Part shown: positions 19,300-27,022 of the stretch, in pieces
Layout of the letters: each line of letters starts with the position of its first letter
How positions within the stretch are numbered: the stretch's first letter is position 1
Assembly (NCBI RefSeq): GCF_900112755.1
Contig: NZ_FOMW01000009.1
Coordinates: forward strand, 157,583-221,582
DNA length: 64,000 bases
Direction: 5' to 3'
From: Sulfitobacter brevis
GTDB taxonomy: Bacteria > Pseudomonadota > Alphaproteobacteria > Rhodobacterales > Rhodobacteraceae
Position numbers and translations under genes: made by a program
The notes under the pieces: generated by a model
Database searches by the model: none
Told to the model about the DNA's origin: nothing
Seen by the model: the letters and a program-made list of their open reading frames with translations, nothing else

Positions 19300-20406
19300 A
19301 TGAAAACCTTCAAGCTCTTTGATGTATCGAATCCCAGTGTCGACAAAGACGCAATGACGTTGCGCCTGACCAAGCACCTAAAGAAGCTGCGCACCAAGGG
19401 GCAAGTTTTGGCTTCTTCTGACGCCAATGATGACCCCAACAATCCCGCAAAGATTGTTGGGGTCGAACCGGTGACAACGCCTGTAGAGAAGACTTGGGAA
19501 GATGAAAACCGGATCAGTATGCGCGTGAGAAGAATTGCAGATCGGCGGTTAGAAGCTTCAGGGATGGCCCATCTCAATTACAAAGAGGTCCAGTGGCTAA
19601 GCTCTTTCATCGACGGGGTCCAAGTTGTCGAACTTGAAAGTGAACACAGAGTGGATGAAATCATTGCAACCCTGCATGATGAGATGCCGTGGATGGGCCC
19701 CGCTACTAAAGAGGTCTGGTATGCTTTACGTCAAAATTGCAGTCGGCGTGAACCTGTCAAAATTCCACCGCTGCTATTGAATGGCCCGCCTGGCATTGGC
19801 AAGTCAGTTTGGGCTCGTCGACTTGCTCAACTGCTTTGCATCCCCAGATGTGATATTGATGCGAGTTTGGGGGGTGTCGGATTTAGCGTTGCTGGAACTG
19901 AAAGAGGATGGTCTTCCGCGCAACCCGGCAGACCACTTGAAATCATCATGCAACATCGGATTGGCAATCCCCTGATTGTAGTCGATGAAATCTGCAAAGC
20001 TCAGTCCGGCAGGTCGAATAAAGGTGGGGAACACTCGTTTGCGAATACGCTGCTGAACATTCTTGAGCCGGCAACTTCTGTTAGCTGGGAGTGCCCATTC
20101 TATCGAATTAAGATCAACATGTCGCAGATCTCATGGATTTTGACGTCAAACGATGCGTTGAAAGTGCCAGAACCGCTGCTTAGCAGGTGCACACGTGTCG
20201 AGTGCCAACCTATCACCGTGTCGGAACTGAAAGGTTTTGCCCGACGGAGAGCGAAACAACTAAAGCTTACAAATACATCAGTTGAAGTTATCGAACATGT
20301 AATCGGCTCATCAGAATATGTCGGTAGGACCGTTCCTAGTTTGCGAGACGTCAATCGCATGTTGCGGCGGGCAGAGGTTCTCGAGGGGCGGCCGATGCTA
20401 CACTGA
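19300..20406 (+). CDS. Lon-like AAA+ ATPase without a protease domain
   Basis: The start is the ATG at 19300 (MKTFKLFDVSNPS), with AAGGAA upstream, giving 368 residues. The first ~140 residues match no family I know. The AAA+ module follows: Walker A NGPPGIGKSVW near residue 160, Walker B LIVVDEICKA near 227, sensor-1 ILTSND near 280, and an arginine-finger-like PLLSRC. The stretch FANTLLNILEP...DALKVPEPLLSR closely parallels the Lon ATPase core (SALLEVLDPEQ...IPxPLLDR). The gene ends after the helical lid (RRAEVLEGRPMLH) with no Ser-Lys protease domain. A broken paralog lies at 61.69-62.19 kb. Codon and base use are more AT-rich than in the core genes, suggesting transfer. The role is unknown; substrate remodelling is inferred only from the fold. 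Confidence 0.8.
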   Translation: MKTFKLFDVSNPSVDKDAMTLRLTKHLKKLRTKGQVLASSDANDDPNNPAKIVGVEPVTTPVEKTWEDENRISMRVRRIADRRLEASGMAHLNYKEVQWLSSFIDGVQVVELESEHRVDEIIATLHDEMPWMGPATKEVWYALRQNCSRREPVKIPPLLLNGPPGIGKSVWARRLAQLLCIPRCDIDASLGGVGFSVAGTERGWSSAQPGRPLEIIMQHRIGNPLIVVDEICKAQSGRSNKGGEHSFANTLLNILEPATSVSWECPFYRIKINMSQISWILTSNDALKVPEPLLSRCTRVECQPITVSELKGFARRRAKQLKLTNTSVEVIEHVIGSSEYVGRTVPSLRDVNRMLRRAEVLEGRPMLH

Positions 20407-20530
20407 GGGCGGATTGCGGACTTTCTCTGCAAGTGCGAATTGGCCTTGTATCAGCGGCGAGAGCCGACATCCATTCAGCCATGGATCGAGGATTTTTCGG
20501 CGATATGAAAGACGGCTGTGAGCCCAAAGT

Positions 20531-20565
20531 GCCGACACTCAATTGCAACGTGAATGTCGGCTTTT
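20531..20565. terminator. Hairpin between convergent genes
   Basis: GCCGACA (20531-20537) pairs with TGTCGGC (20555-20561) and is followed by TTTT on the plus strand. It lies between the convergent ATPase and VOC genes. The 17-nt loop is long, so confidence is moderate. Confidence 0.5.
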
Positions 20566-20568
20566 GGC

Positions 20569-21066
20569 TTAGGAGTAAGCACCGTTAGAGTATGTCAGCT
20601 CATAGCTGTGGCTGTAGAGTTCAAAGACGATGCCGAAGGGGTCTTCAACGTAAACCATGCGATACGGCTTCTCGTCGGGAAAATATTCACGCACGGGCAT
20701 CCGTTGTTTACCTCCGGCGGCTACGATTTTTGCCAGAAGGTCTTCAAGGTTTGGATCCTGAATGGCAAAGTGGAACGTGCCGTGCTTTCGGAAGTCGAGG
20801 TTATTATCGGGCGCCTCGTGGCCTTCAAATTCGAAGAGTTCGAACCCGATACGATCAGCCGTTGCCAAGTGCGCGATACGCATGCGCCCCCAACCTTTGC
20901 CAAAAACATCTGAGCACATTTGGCCGATGTCGCTGTCGTCTTCGATAATGACCGTAGGTTCCATGATGACATAGAAGCCAAGGACGTCGCCGTAGAATGT
21001 GATCGCCTTGTCCAAATCTGGAACAGACAAACCGATATGAGAGAATGAGCGTGGTGTCGGGTGCAT
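20569..21066 (-). CDS. VOC family (glyoxalase/dioxygenase superfamily) protein
   Basis: The 165-residue protein is a two-module vicinal-oxygen-chelate fold. FSHIGLSVPDLDKAITFYGDVLGF opens the first module, with a His metal ligand at about residue 11. GFELFEFEGHE supplies the Glu, and HFAIQDPNLEDLLAKIVAAGGK plus YVEDPFGIVFELYSHSYE give the second His/Glu pair, so a metal site is likely intact. AAGGAAA precedes the ATG. It is divergent from a LysR regulator, and the 99-bp intergenic space holds two perfect inverted repeats, so the LysR protein probably controls it. Substrate unknown: lactoylglutathione, an extradiol compound or an antibiotic are all possible. Confidence 0.82.
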   Translation of the reverse strand: MHPTPRSFSHIGLSVPDLDKAITFYGDVLGFYVIMEPTVIIEDDSDIGQMCSDVFGKGWGRMRIAHLATADRIGFELFEFEGHEAPDNNLDFRKHGTFHFAIQDPNLEDLLAKIVAAGGKQRMPVREYFPDEKPYRMVYVEDPFGIVFELYSHSYELTYSNGAYS

Positions 21067-21127
21067 GGTATTTCCTTTTTAAGAGTTCTGATGGAGGTTT
21101 AGGTGGACTCTTGTCTCGTTGGAAATT

Positions 21128-21158
21128 ATCATTTTATATGATTTTCATAATTTTATGA
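21128..21158. promoter_or_regulatory. Two adjacent inverted repeats in the VOC-LysR intergenic region
   Basis: ATCAT-tttat-ATGAT (21128-21142) and TCATAA-tt-TTATGA (21145-21158) are both perfect dyads, set side by side in very AT-rich DNA between the divergent starts. The layout is that expected for a LysR regulator that represses itself and controls its divergent neighbour. Binding is inferred. Confidence 0.6.
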
Positions 21159-21165
21159 GTTTAGC

Positions 21166-22053
21166 ATGCTGAATGCCAAGTGGTTGGATACCTTCACAAC
21201 ACTGTGCGATATTGGACATTTTACGCGGACGGCTGAAGTGTTGGGGATGACCCAGCCCGGTGTTTCACAGCATTTACACAAGCTGGCGTCTCAAGTTGGC
21301 AAGCCGCTCATATCAAAGGATGGAAAATCTTTCACGCTCACCCCTGCTGGTGAGGCCGTGCTGGCGATTGGCATCGCACGGCGTAGCCAAGAACGCGAAC
21401 TGCAGGACATTATCCAATTTGACGATCCAAACGTCGGCGACATCAGCATTGGTTGTTCCGGCAGCTTTGCCATGTGGCTCTATCCGCATCTTCTGGATTG
21501 GATGCATCAAGCACCTGAGCTTGTCCTCCGTGTCACGGCTGCGCCGCATATGAGTATTGTGACATCCGTGCTGGATGGAAAGTTCGATCTGGGGATCGTT
21601 TCTGAGCCGATCAACTATCCCAGATTGGAGGCCGTCAAATTCGCCCGTGAAGAGCTCTGTTTGATTGTTCCCCAATCATATGCTGGGCAAAAGCTTGATC
21701 TCAACCTCTTGAACGAGATCGGTTTTGTCGCACACCCAGACGGATATGCATATGCGGATGATCTCTTTTCGTTGAACTTCCCAGAAGATTATAAAGGGGC
21801 TGACCGCTTGTGGATAAGGACCTTTGTCAACCAGATCGGCCAAATCCCCATCCCAGTAGCGCAGGGGCTGGGATATACGATATTGCCCAAATCTGGCGTC
21901 GATGCCTTTGCTGGCAAGCAGGACTTGGCGATCATTCAACTTCCAAAAAAACGATACCATGATCTTTGGATAATTTCTCGCAAGGGACGGAGCGAGATCG
22001 CGCGTGTCGCTGCATTGAGCAACCTTATTGGCCGTGCGGCGCAAATGCTTTGA
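21166..22053 (+). CDS. LysR family transcriptional regulator
   Basis: At 295 residues this has the standard LysR build. The winged helix-turn-helix is at residues 1-65 (FTTLCDIGHFTRTAEVLGMTQPGVSQHLHKL), and a periplasmic-binding-protein-like effector domain runs from about residue 90 (VGDISIGCSGSFAMWLYPHL, LDGKFDLGIVSEP). It diverges from the VOC gene, the likely target. The effector is unknown. The flanking genes (Lon-like ATPase, AEC transporter) and AT-rich DNA suggest an accessory patch. Confidence 0.9.
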   Translation: MLNAKWLDTFTTLCDIGHFTRTAEVLGMTQPGVSQHLHKLASQVGKPLISKDGKSFTLTPAGEAVLAIGIARRSQERELQDIIQFDDPNVGDISIGCSGSFAMWLYPHLLDWMHQAPELVLRVTAAPHMSIVTSVLDGKFDLGIVSEPINYPRLEAVKFAREELCLIVPQSYAGQKLDLNLLNEIGFVAHPDGYAYADDLFSLNFPEDYKGADRLWIRTFVNQIGQIPIPVAQGLGYTILPKSGVDAFAGKQDLAIIQLPKKRYHDLWIISRKGRSEIARVAALSNLIGRAAQML

Positions 22054-22409
22054 AGTAGCGTTTCAGGGGAGCAACAAACAAAATGGGGATCGGTGGGAAC
22101 AGATAGATGACTTTCAGAGAAGTATATGGAACGGCAATTTTGTCCCGCGTTGTGTGAGTTCAGACTTGCCCCAGTTAACGGCAAAAGATTTCTGAGCAGC
22201 CATTCATGCAAAGCGCGTCGAAAGTGTCGTGAGATCCCATACTGACGAATGCGGCATTGTGTGTGAATGGCTGCTATCACCAGTGAGGCATAAACCTTCA
22301 ACAACTCTTTGAGTTTTGAACAGGTAATGTGGCAGCGTCAAACGAGGTGATTTGTGGCTGCGCCGAAAGCGAGTGTTTTTGACACTCCTCAAAATGCCTA
22401 ATCTCGTCT
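22054..22409. other. Intergenic region without recognised features
   Basis: These 356 bp lie between the convergent LysR and AEC transporter genes. No open frame shows family-like sequence, and I see no clear hairpin with a T-run, repeat or RNA gene. Confidence 0.4.
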
Positions 22410-23303
22410 TTATAAACGCAGAGCTACTGCAATCCATAGCGGCAGCGTTATACAACTCAACAGCGTAGATTGCGCGATCAGTATAGAAGGAACTCGACGG
22501 TCCGCGCCGAAGGCACCTGCCAGAATATGCGCAGCCGATGCCGTCGGTAGCGCAGCAAAGACGATCATTAAAGCTACAAGTGCTGCATCGTCGGTCAAAT
22601 GCGGTGCCACGATCCACACCGCAAATGGTAAAATCAACAGCTTGATTGCGTTTAACCCGCTACAGAACCTGTCCAGACGGAGGATGGCCTTCCAATCCAT
22701 CGTGGCACCTATGGACAAAAGTGCCATGGGCACAGCTGCTTCAGACAGGCGTGACAGGGCTTGCACCGGGACTTTCGGCAAGGCGATACCGGATAGACCG
22801 ACAGAAATACCAGCAAGACTGGCCAGCAGGAACGGGTTGGTGGCGATAGCGATGAGCCGTAATTTCCACCCCCCGCGTCCGCGAGACAAAGCACCGACAG
22901 CCAAGACATTCGCCACCGGAACGGCGAGGCCAATTGCGACAGACATTATTCCGGAAACAGCAGCGGGCATCGCAGACGCCGCGACAAAGGCAATTGCCGT
23001 GTTGAAGCGCCATGCGGTCTGCCATGTCCCTGCGAAGTCCAGAAATGACGCAGGTCCCCAAGAGCGCAATAGGAGCCCCAAGCCAAACCCCAACCCCATG
23101 ACGGTCCAGACACCGACACCGACGGACGCGATCTCGGAGATGGCAATCGGGCGCACAGATGCAGAGACAAACAGGAGCGCGGGGAAAAGCACAAGAAAGT
23201 TCAGGCGGTCGATGCCAGCCCAGATGTCCGGCGCTATCCGTTTGCTGATCGCCCATCCGCCAAGGCCGGTTTGTGGCCCCCGATCGCCGCTGGTAGAAAT
23301 CAA
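22410..23303 (-). CDS. AEC (auxin efflux carrier) family transporter, abnormal N-terminus
   Basis: AEC proteins are ten-helix inner-membrane carriers of small organic acids or similar solutes. From IAPDIWAGIDRLNFLVLFPALLF onward the 297 residues match the family, with repeated hydrophobic helices and the PLALLSIG-like segment (AVPMALLSIGATMDW). The usual first helix is absent: the only start in frame is a TTG at 23303, and the residues ahead (TSGDRGPQTGLGGWAISKR) are polar or do not resemble the family. Reading 23304-23390 in other frames does not restore a convincing helix. Either the start is unusual or the gene has lost its 5' end and is inactive. Confidence 0.72.
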   Translation of the reverse strand: MISTSGDRGPQTGLGGWAISKRIAPDIWAGIDRLNFLVLFPALLFVSASVRPIAISEIASVGVGVWTVMGLGFGLGLLLRSWGPASFLDFAGTWQTAWRFNTAIAFVAASAMPAAVSGIMSVAIGLAVPVANVLAVGALSRGRGGWKLRLIAIATNPFLLASLAGISVGLSGIALPKVPVQALSRLSEAAVPMALLSIGATMDWKAILRLDRFCSGLNAIKLLILPFAVWIVAPHLTDDAALVALMIVFAALPTASAAHILAGAFGADRRVPSILIAQSTLLSCITLPLWIAVALRL

Positions 23304-23509
23304 GGATCCGGGACAGGTGCGCTTGTCCCTGACGCAGATCGGGCCGCAGGCATAAAACTAACCGAGCAGTGAACCATTCGAGCCTGATCACGCGAAACTC
23401 GGGGCGCCCATGTGGTGCCCCTTTTTTATTGCCAGCGCCGATGTCGATGCTTCGTTGACACTGGCAGACCCACAGGCATCATGCGGCAACTCAGATAGCG
23501 GAGACCCCC

Positions 23510-24763
23510 ATGACCCACGACGAGGCCCAAGCCCTGCTGCGCCAAATGCTGGTTGCTGCAATTGCCGCCGCCGACCCCGCTGTCGTATTGGCCCACCATC
23601 TGCCGGAACCCCCGAAAGGCCGCTGCATTGTGCTCGGCGCGGGCAAGGCTGCGGCTGCGATGGCACTGGCCGTTGAAAAAGCTTGGCCCGATGTCGATCT
23701 CGGTGGCGTGGTCGTGACCCGTTACGGTCATGCGGTACCAACCCGCCGGATCAAAGTGTTGGAGGCGTCCCATCCCGTTCCGGATACAGCGGGCGAAGCT
23801 GCAGCACGCGAAATCTATGCCGCAGCGCAGGCAGCAGGGCCGGATGATCTGGTCTTGGTGTTGATCTCGGGCGGTGGCTCGGCGTTGATGCCCTTGCCGG
23901 TATCGCCGCTGAGGCTGGCTGACAAGCAAGCGGTCAACCGTCTGCTGCTACGCTCGGGACTGGCGATCGACGAAATGAACAAGGTGCGCCGCCGCCTGTC
24001 CTGCATCAAAGGCGGCGGGCTGGCCCGCGCCGCAGCCCCCGCACGGGTCGTGACACTGGCAATTTCCGACGTACCCGGCGATGATCCCGCTGCCATTGCC
24101 TCAGGCCCCACAGTGCCAGACCCGACCGAGAGTGCAGACCTGTCCGGTATCGTTGCCGCACTTGGCCCGACCTTGCCCGATACGGTGCGCGACATTCTGC
24201 TGCGTGATCCGCAACAGGAGCCCCCCTTTGATGCAGACTACCGTCTGATCGCCACACCGATGATGGCGTTGCAAGCCGCCGCGAAGGTGGCAGAGGCGCA
24301 TGGCGTCACCCCGCTGATCCTTGGCGATGCACTTGAAGGCGAGGCCCGCGAGCTTGGCACGATCATGGCTGGCATCGCGGTATCTGCAGCCACCCATTCG
24401 GTGCCGATCAAAGCGCCAGCGGTGCTGCTTTCGGGCGGGGAGACCACGGTCACAATTTCCGGTACGGCGGGCCGTGGCGGGCGCAATACCGAATTTCTGC
24501 TCTCGATGCTTGTGAGCCTTGAGGGGCATCCCGCCATCCACGCAATCGCCGCCGATACCGATGGCATTGATGGCACCGAAGATGCTGCCGGTGCTGCGAT
24601 CAGCCCCCAAACCCTTGCCGCCTGCGCAACCGCAAATATCGATCCTGCGACGCATCTGCGCAACCATGACAGCTACCCGCTCTTCGACACACTTGGTCAC
24701 CTCATCCGAACCGGCCCAACCCTCACCAATGTGAATGACTTCAGAGCGGTTCTTATTCTTTGA
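23510..24763 (+). CDS. Glycerate 2-kinase (GckA/TtuD, MOFRL family)
   Basis: This enzyme phosphorylates D-glycerate to 2-phosphoglycerate. Relatives were earlier called hydroxypyruvate reductase, so that name may appear in databases. The 417 residues show the DUF4147 half (CIVLGAGKAAAAMA, SHPVPD, LVLISGGGSALM, NKVRRRLSCIKGGGLA) and the C-terminal MOFRL half (VLLSGGETTVTI, GRGGRNTEFLL, IAADTDGIDGTEDAAGA). GGAGA lies before the ATG. The gene stands alone, convergent with the EEP-family gene. It likely feeds glyoxylate or serine carbon into glycolysis. Confidence 0.92.
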   Translation: MTHDEAQALLRQMLVAAIAAADPAVVLAHHLPEPPKGRCIVLGAGKAAAAMALAVEKAWPDVDLGGVVVTRYGHAVPTRRIKVLEASHPVPDTAGEAAAREIYAAAQAAGPDDLVLVLISGGGSALMPLPVSPLRLADKQAVNRLLLRSGLAIDEMNKVRRRLSCIKGGGLARAAAPARVVTLAISDVPGDDPAAIASGPTVPDPTESADLSGIVAALGPTLPDTVRDILLRDPQQEPPFDADYRLIATPMMALQAAAKVAEAHGVTPLILGDALEGEARELGTIMAGIAVSAATHSVPIKAPAVLLSGGETTVTISGTAGRGGRNTEFLLSMLVSLEGHPAIHAIAADTDGIDGTEDAAGAAISPQTLAACATANIDPATHLRNHDSYPLFDTLGHLIRTGPTLTNVNDFRAVLIL

Positions 24764-24810
24764 CCCTGCGGGGGTCGCTAGGCAGGGGTCCCTTTACCAA
24801 ACATCTGCCG

Positions 24811-25524
24811 TCACTCCCGATGGGCAATATCCACCCAGATCGGCAAATGGTCTGACGCCCGCCGTGTGGTCTCGTTATCTACAACCCCCGCCTGACGCTC
24901 TTCCAGTTTGCCATCCAACGCCATCCGGTCCAGCGAGGCGACAGGCAGCCGCGCGTGATAGGTTTTGCCCGGTGCGACAATGGTAAACCGCTTGGCCAAC
25001 CGCCCCAACCCGGCTTTGTTGGACCATTCGTTCAGATCACCTGCGATCAAGGTCGGGCAGGGCGGACATTGCTCCAGATGCGCAAAGAGCGCCGAGAGCT
25101 GCTCCTTGCGCGATGGGCGCAACAGCCCCAGATGGGAGGCGATGACCCGCAGCGGTCTGCCTGCAACCTCGAGATGCGCCACCAAAGCGCCGCGCGGTTC
25201 GATCCCGGGCAGGTCTATATGGTCCACGCGGGTGGTCACCGTCCGCTCAGAGACCAGCACAGCGTTGCCATGCCAGCCGAGGCTGACCGCGCTTGGTGTC
25301 TCTACAGGGTGCAGTCCGGTCATGCTGCGCAACGTATTTGCATTGAGCGCGGAGGGCCGTGCGCCCATCCGCATATCAGCTTCCTGCAAAACCACGACAT
25401 CGGCATGGAGGCTGGCAATCACCCTGAGGATCCGGTCAGGGTTGCGACGACGGTCGGTGCCAAGCGCTTTGCGGATATTATAGCTCGCAATGCGCAGGCA
25501 TTCGGGGGCAATTTCAGGTGTCAC
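24811..25524 (-). CDS. Endonuclease/exonuclease/phosphatase family protein
   Basis: The 237-residue EEP-fold hydrolase has the N-terminal RIASYNIRKALGTD (Asn metal ligand), VVVLQEAD with the catalytic Glu near residue 48, HLGLLRPSRKEQL, LIAGDLNEWS with the Asp-x-Asn pair near 160 and the C-terminal ASDHLPIWVDI, in which Asp-His complete the site. Its ATG overlaps the stop of the phospholipase-D-like gene by 4 nt, so the two are made together. The partner suggests phospholipid or phosphodiester chemistry at the membrane, but no signal peptide is seen here and the substrate is unknown. Confidence 0.85.
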   Translation of the reverse strand: MTPEIAPECLRIASYNIRKALGTDRRRNPDRILRVIASLHADVVVLQEADMRMGARPSALNANTLRSMTGLHPVETPSAVSLGWHGNAVLVSERTVTTRVDHIDLPGIEPRGALVAHLEVAGRPLRVIASHLGLLRPSRKEQLSALFAHLEQCPPCPTLIAGDLNEWSNKAGLGRLAKRFTIVAPGKTYHARLPVASLDRMALDGKLEERQAGVVDNETTRRASDHLPIWVDIAHRE

Positions 25525-26894
25525 AGGATCGGCGCTCCCAAGCGAAAGACGCCCTCGGCCAACCGCCGTCCGGCTCTGGGGGTAGGGCAGCCCTCTTCGG
25601 AGTGGTCCGAAAGTCCCTCAAACCAGGATGCTAGTTCCGCGACACTGCCGCCGTCATAGACAAACAGGGTCACCTCGAAATTCAAAAGCATGCTGCGCAC
25701 GTCGAAATTGGCCGATCCGACATAGGCCAGATCGTCGATTACCCCGGCTTTGGCGTGAATCATGCCGGGCTGGTAGAACAGGATTTTGGCGCCGTTGCGT
25801 TCAAGTTCACGCAGGTATCCGCCGCGGGCGAAATCGGCGATGCGCTGGTTGGATTTGGCTGGCACCAATATCCGCACATCAACACCGCGCCGCGCTGCAA
25901 TCAACAGCGCGGCGATCAGCCCTTCGGTGGGCACAAAATAGGGCGTCACAATCCAGATCCGCGATTGTGCGAGGTGGAGAGCGCGGAGCAGACCGTCATG
26001 CAGCGGGTCTTCCTTCACGTCTGGCCCTGACGGGACAAGTTGCACCGTCGCTGTCCCTCCAGAAGAAGGTGCACGCGGCACGGCAGGATTAAGCTCCTCG
26101 CCTGTAACCTCTTCCCAGTCAGAACGAAACACATCGCCAAAGCTTTGGACCGAAACGCCTTCGAGCAGATAGGCAAGGTCGGTCCATTGACCTTTTACCG
26201 GTGCAGGGGAAAAATAATGTTGGCCGACGTTCATCCCGCCTGCGAAAACCCGCAGCCCATCGGCAATCACCATCTTGCGGTGGTTGCGCAGGTTAAGATG
26301 CCCGCTGCCCGGAAGCTGGAGCAGCGGCGAGAAGAAGTGCATTTCGACCCCCGCGGCACGCAGACGTTTAAGGGCAGCTGAGGGGCCGATACCTGTTCCG
26401 AGCCGATCGAGCAGCAATCGCACACGAATACCGTCTTTTGCACGCGCGGCGAGTGCGTCCAGGAACTCTTCGCCAACCGGATCACGGGTGACGGTGTAAA
26501 ACAGCGCATCAAGGGTGTGTTCGGCATCGTTTACGAGCTTTAACAGCGCGCCATGCGCCGCCTTGGCGGTGGGCAATAGCGTTAGGGATTGGCCGTTAAG
26601 CGCTGCGGGGAGACCAAACCGCTGGAAGGTTTCATCCATTGCATGCGCAGGCGGCGGGGGCGGACCGCCAGTATCCCCTTTCAGAAAATGTACCGGAGAG
26701 TAGCGGCTGCCTTGTTTGCGAAAGCCGAGGCCCAGAAATAGCGGCACCGCAAGCCAGGGCAGCACGATGAAGAACAACAGCCACGCCACGGCCGATTGCG
26801 GGGTGCGGCGCTGTTGCAAAATGACCACCGCGGCGATCAGCGTCATGACCACCACAATCACGATTTCGATGTGGGTGGTGAACCAATATAGCAT
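25521..26894 (-). CDS. Cardiolipin synthase / phospholipase D family protein
   Basis: These enzymes join phosphatidylglycerol units into cardiolipin at the inner membrane. Two N-terminal helices span about residues 8-28 and 36-58 (IVIVVVMTLIAAVVIL; AVAWLLFFIVLPWLAVPLFL). Two phosphodiesterase (HKD) motifs follow: HRKMVIADG near residue 210 and HAKAGVIDD near 385, each with its downstream Gly-Ser/Asn partner. The ATG at 26894 has AGGA 11 nt upstream; a TTG at 26903 in the same frame is too close to that signal. It is followed by the overlapping EEP gene. Domain order and length fit a ClsA-type synthase, though a plain phospholipase remains possible. Confidence 0.87.
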   Translation of the reverse strand: MLYWFTTHIEIVIVVVMTLIAAVVILQQRRTPQSAVAWLLFFIVLPWLAVPLFLGLGFRKQGSRYSPVHFLKGDTGGPPPPPAHAMDETFQRFGLPAALNGQSLTLLPTAKAAHGALLKLVNDAEHTLDALFYTVTRDPVGEEFLDALAARAKDGIRVRLLLDRLGTGIGPSAALKRLRAAGVEMHFFSPLLQLPGSGHLNLRNHRKMVIADGLRVFAGGMNVGQHYFSPAPVKGQWTDLAYLLEGVSVQSFGDVFRSDWEEVTGEELNPAVPRAPSSGGTATVQLVPSGPDVKEDPLHDGLLRALHLAQSRIWIVTPYFVPTEGLIAALLIAARRGVDVRILVPAKSNQRIADFARGGYLRELERNGAKILFYQPGMIHAKAGVIDDLAYVGSANFDVRSMLLNFEVTLFVYDGGSVAELASWFEGLSDHSEEGCPTPRAGRRLAEGVFRLGAPIL

Positions 26895-26970
26895 CTTCGG
26901 CAAAGTCCTAGGTGATCAGATCACCTTGAGATGTAGATGATCTGCGCAGGGAGACAAGAGCGGCGAGCGG

Positions 26971-27012
26971 CCCGGGGCCTCGCCCCGCCAAGATACTTTT
27001 GGTCAGAAAGAG
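26971..27012. repeat. Degenerate copy of a dispersed intergenic element (copy B)
   Basis: GGGGCCTCGCCCC forms a short palindrome and is followed by AAGATACTTTTGGTCAGAAAG. It resembles copy A at 10940-10976 (GATA-TTT, GTCA-AAA-G order). It lies between mttB and the phospholipase gene, after the mttB stop. Confidence 0.4.
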
Positions 27013-27022
27013 CAGTTAAACA

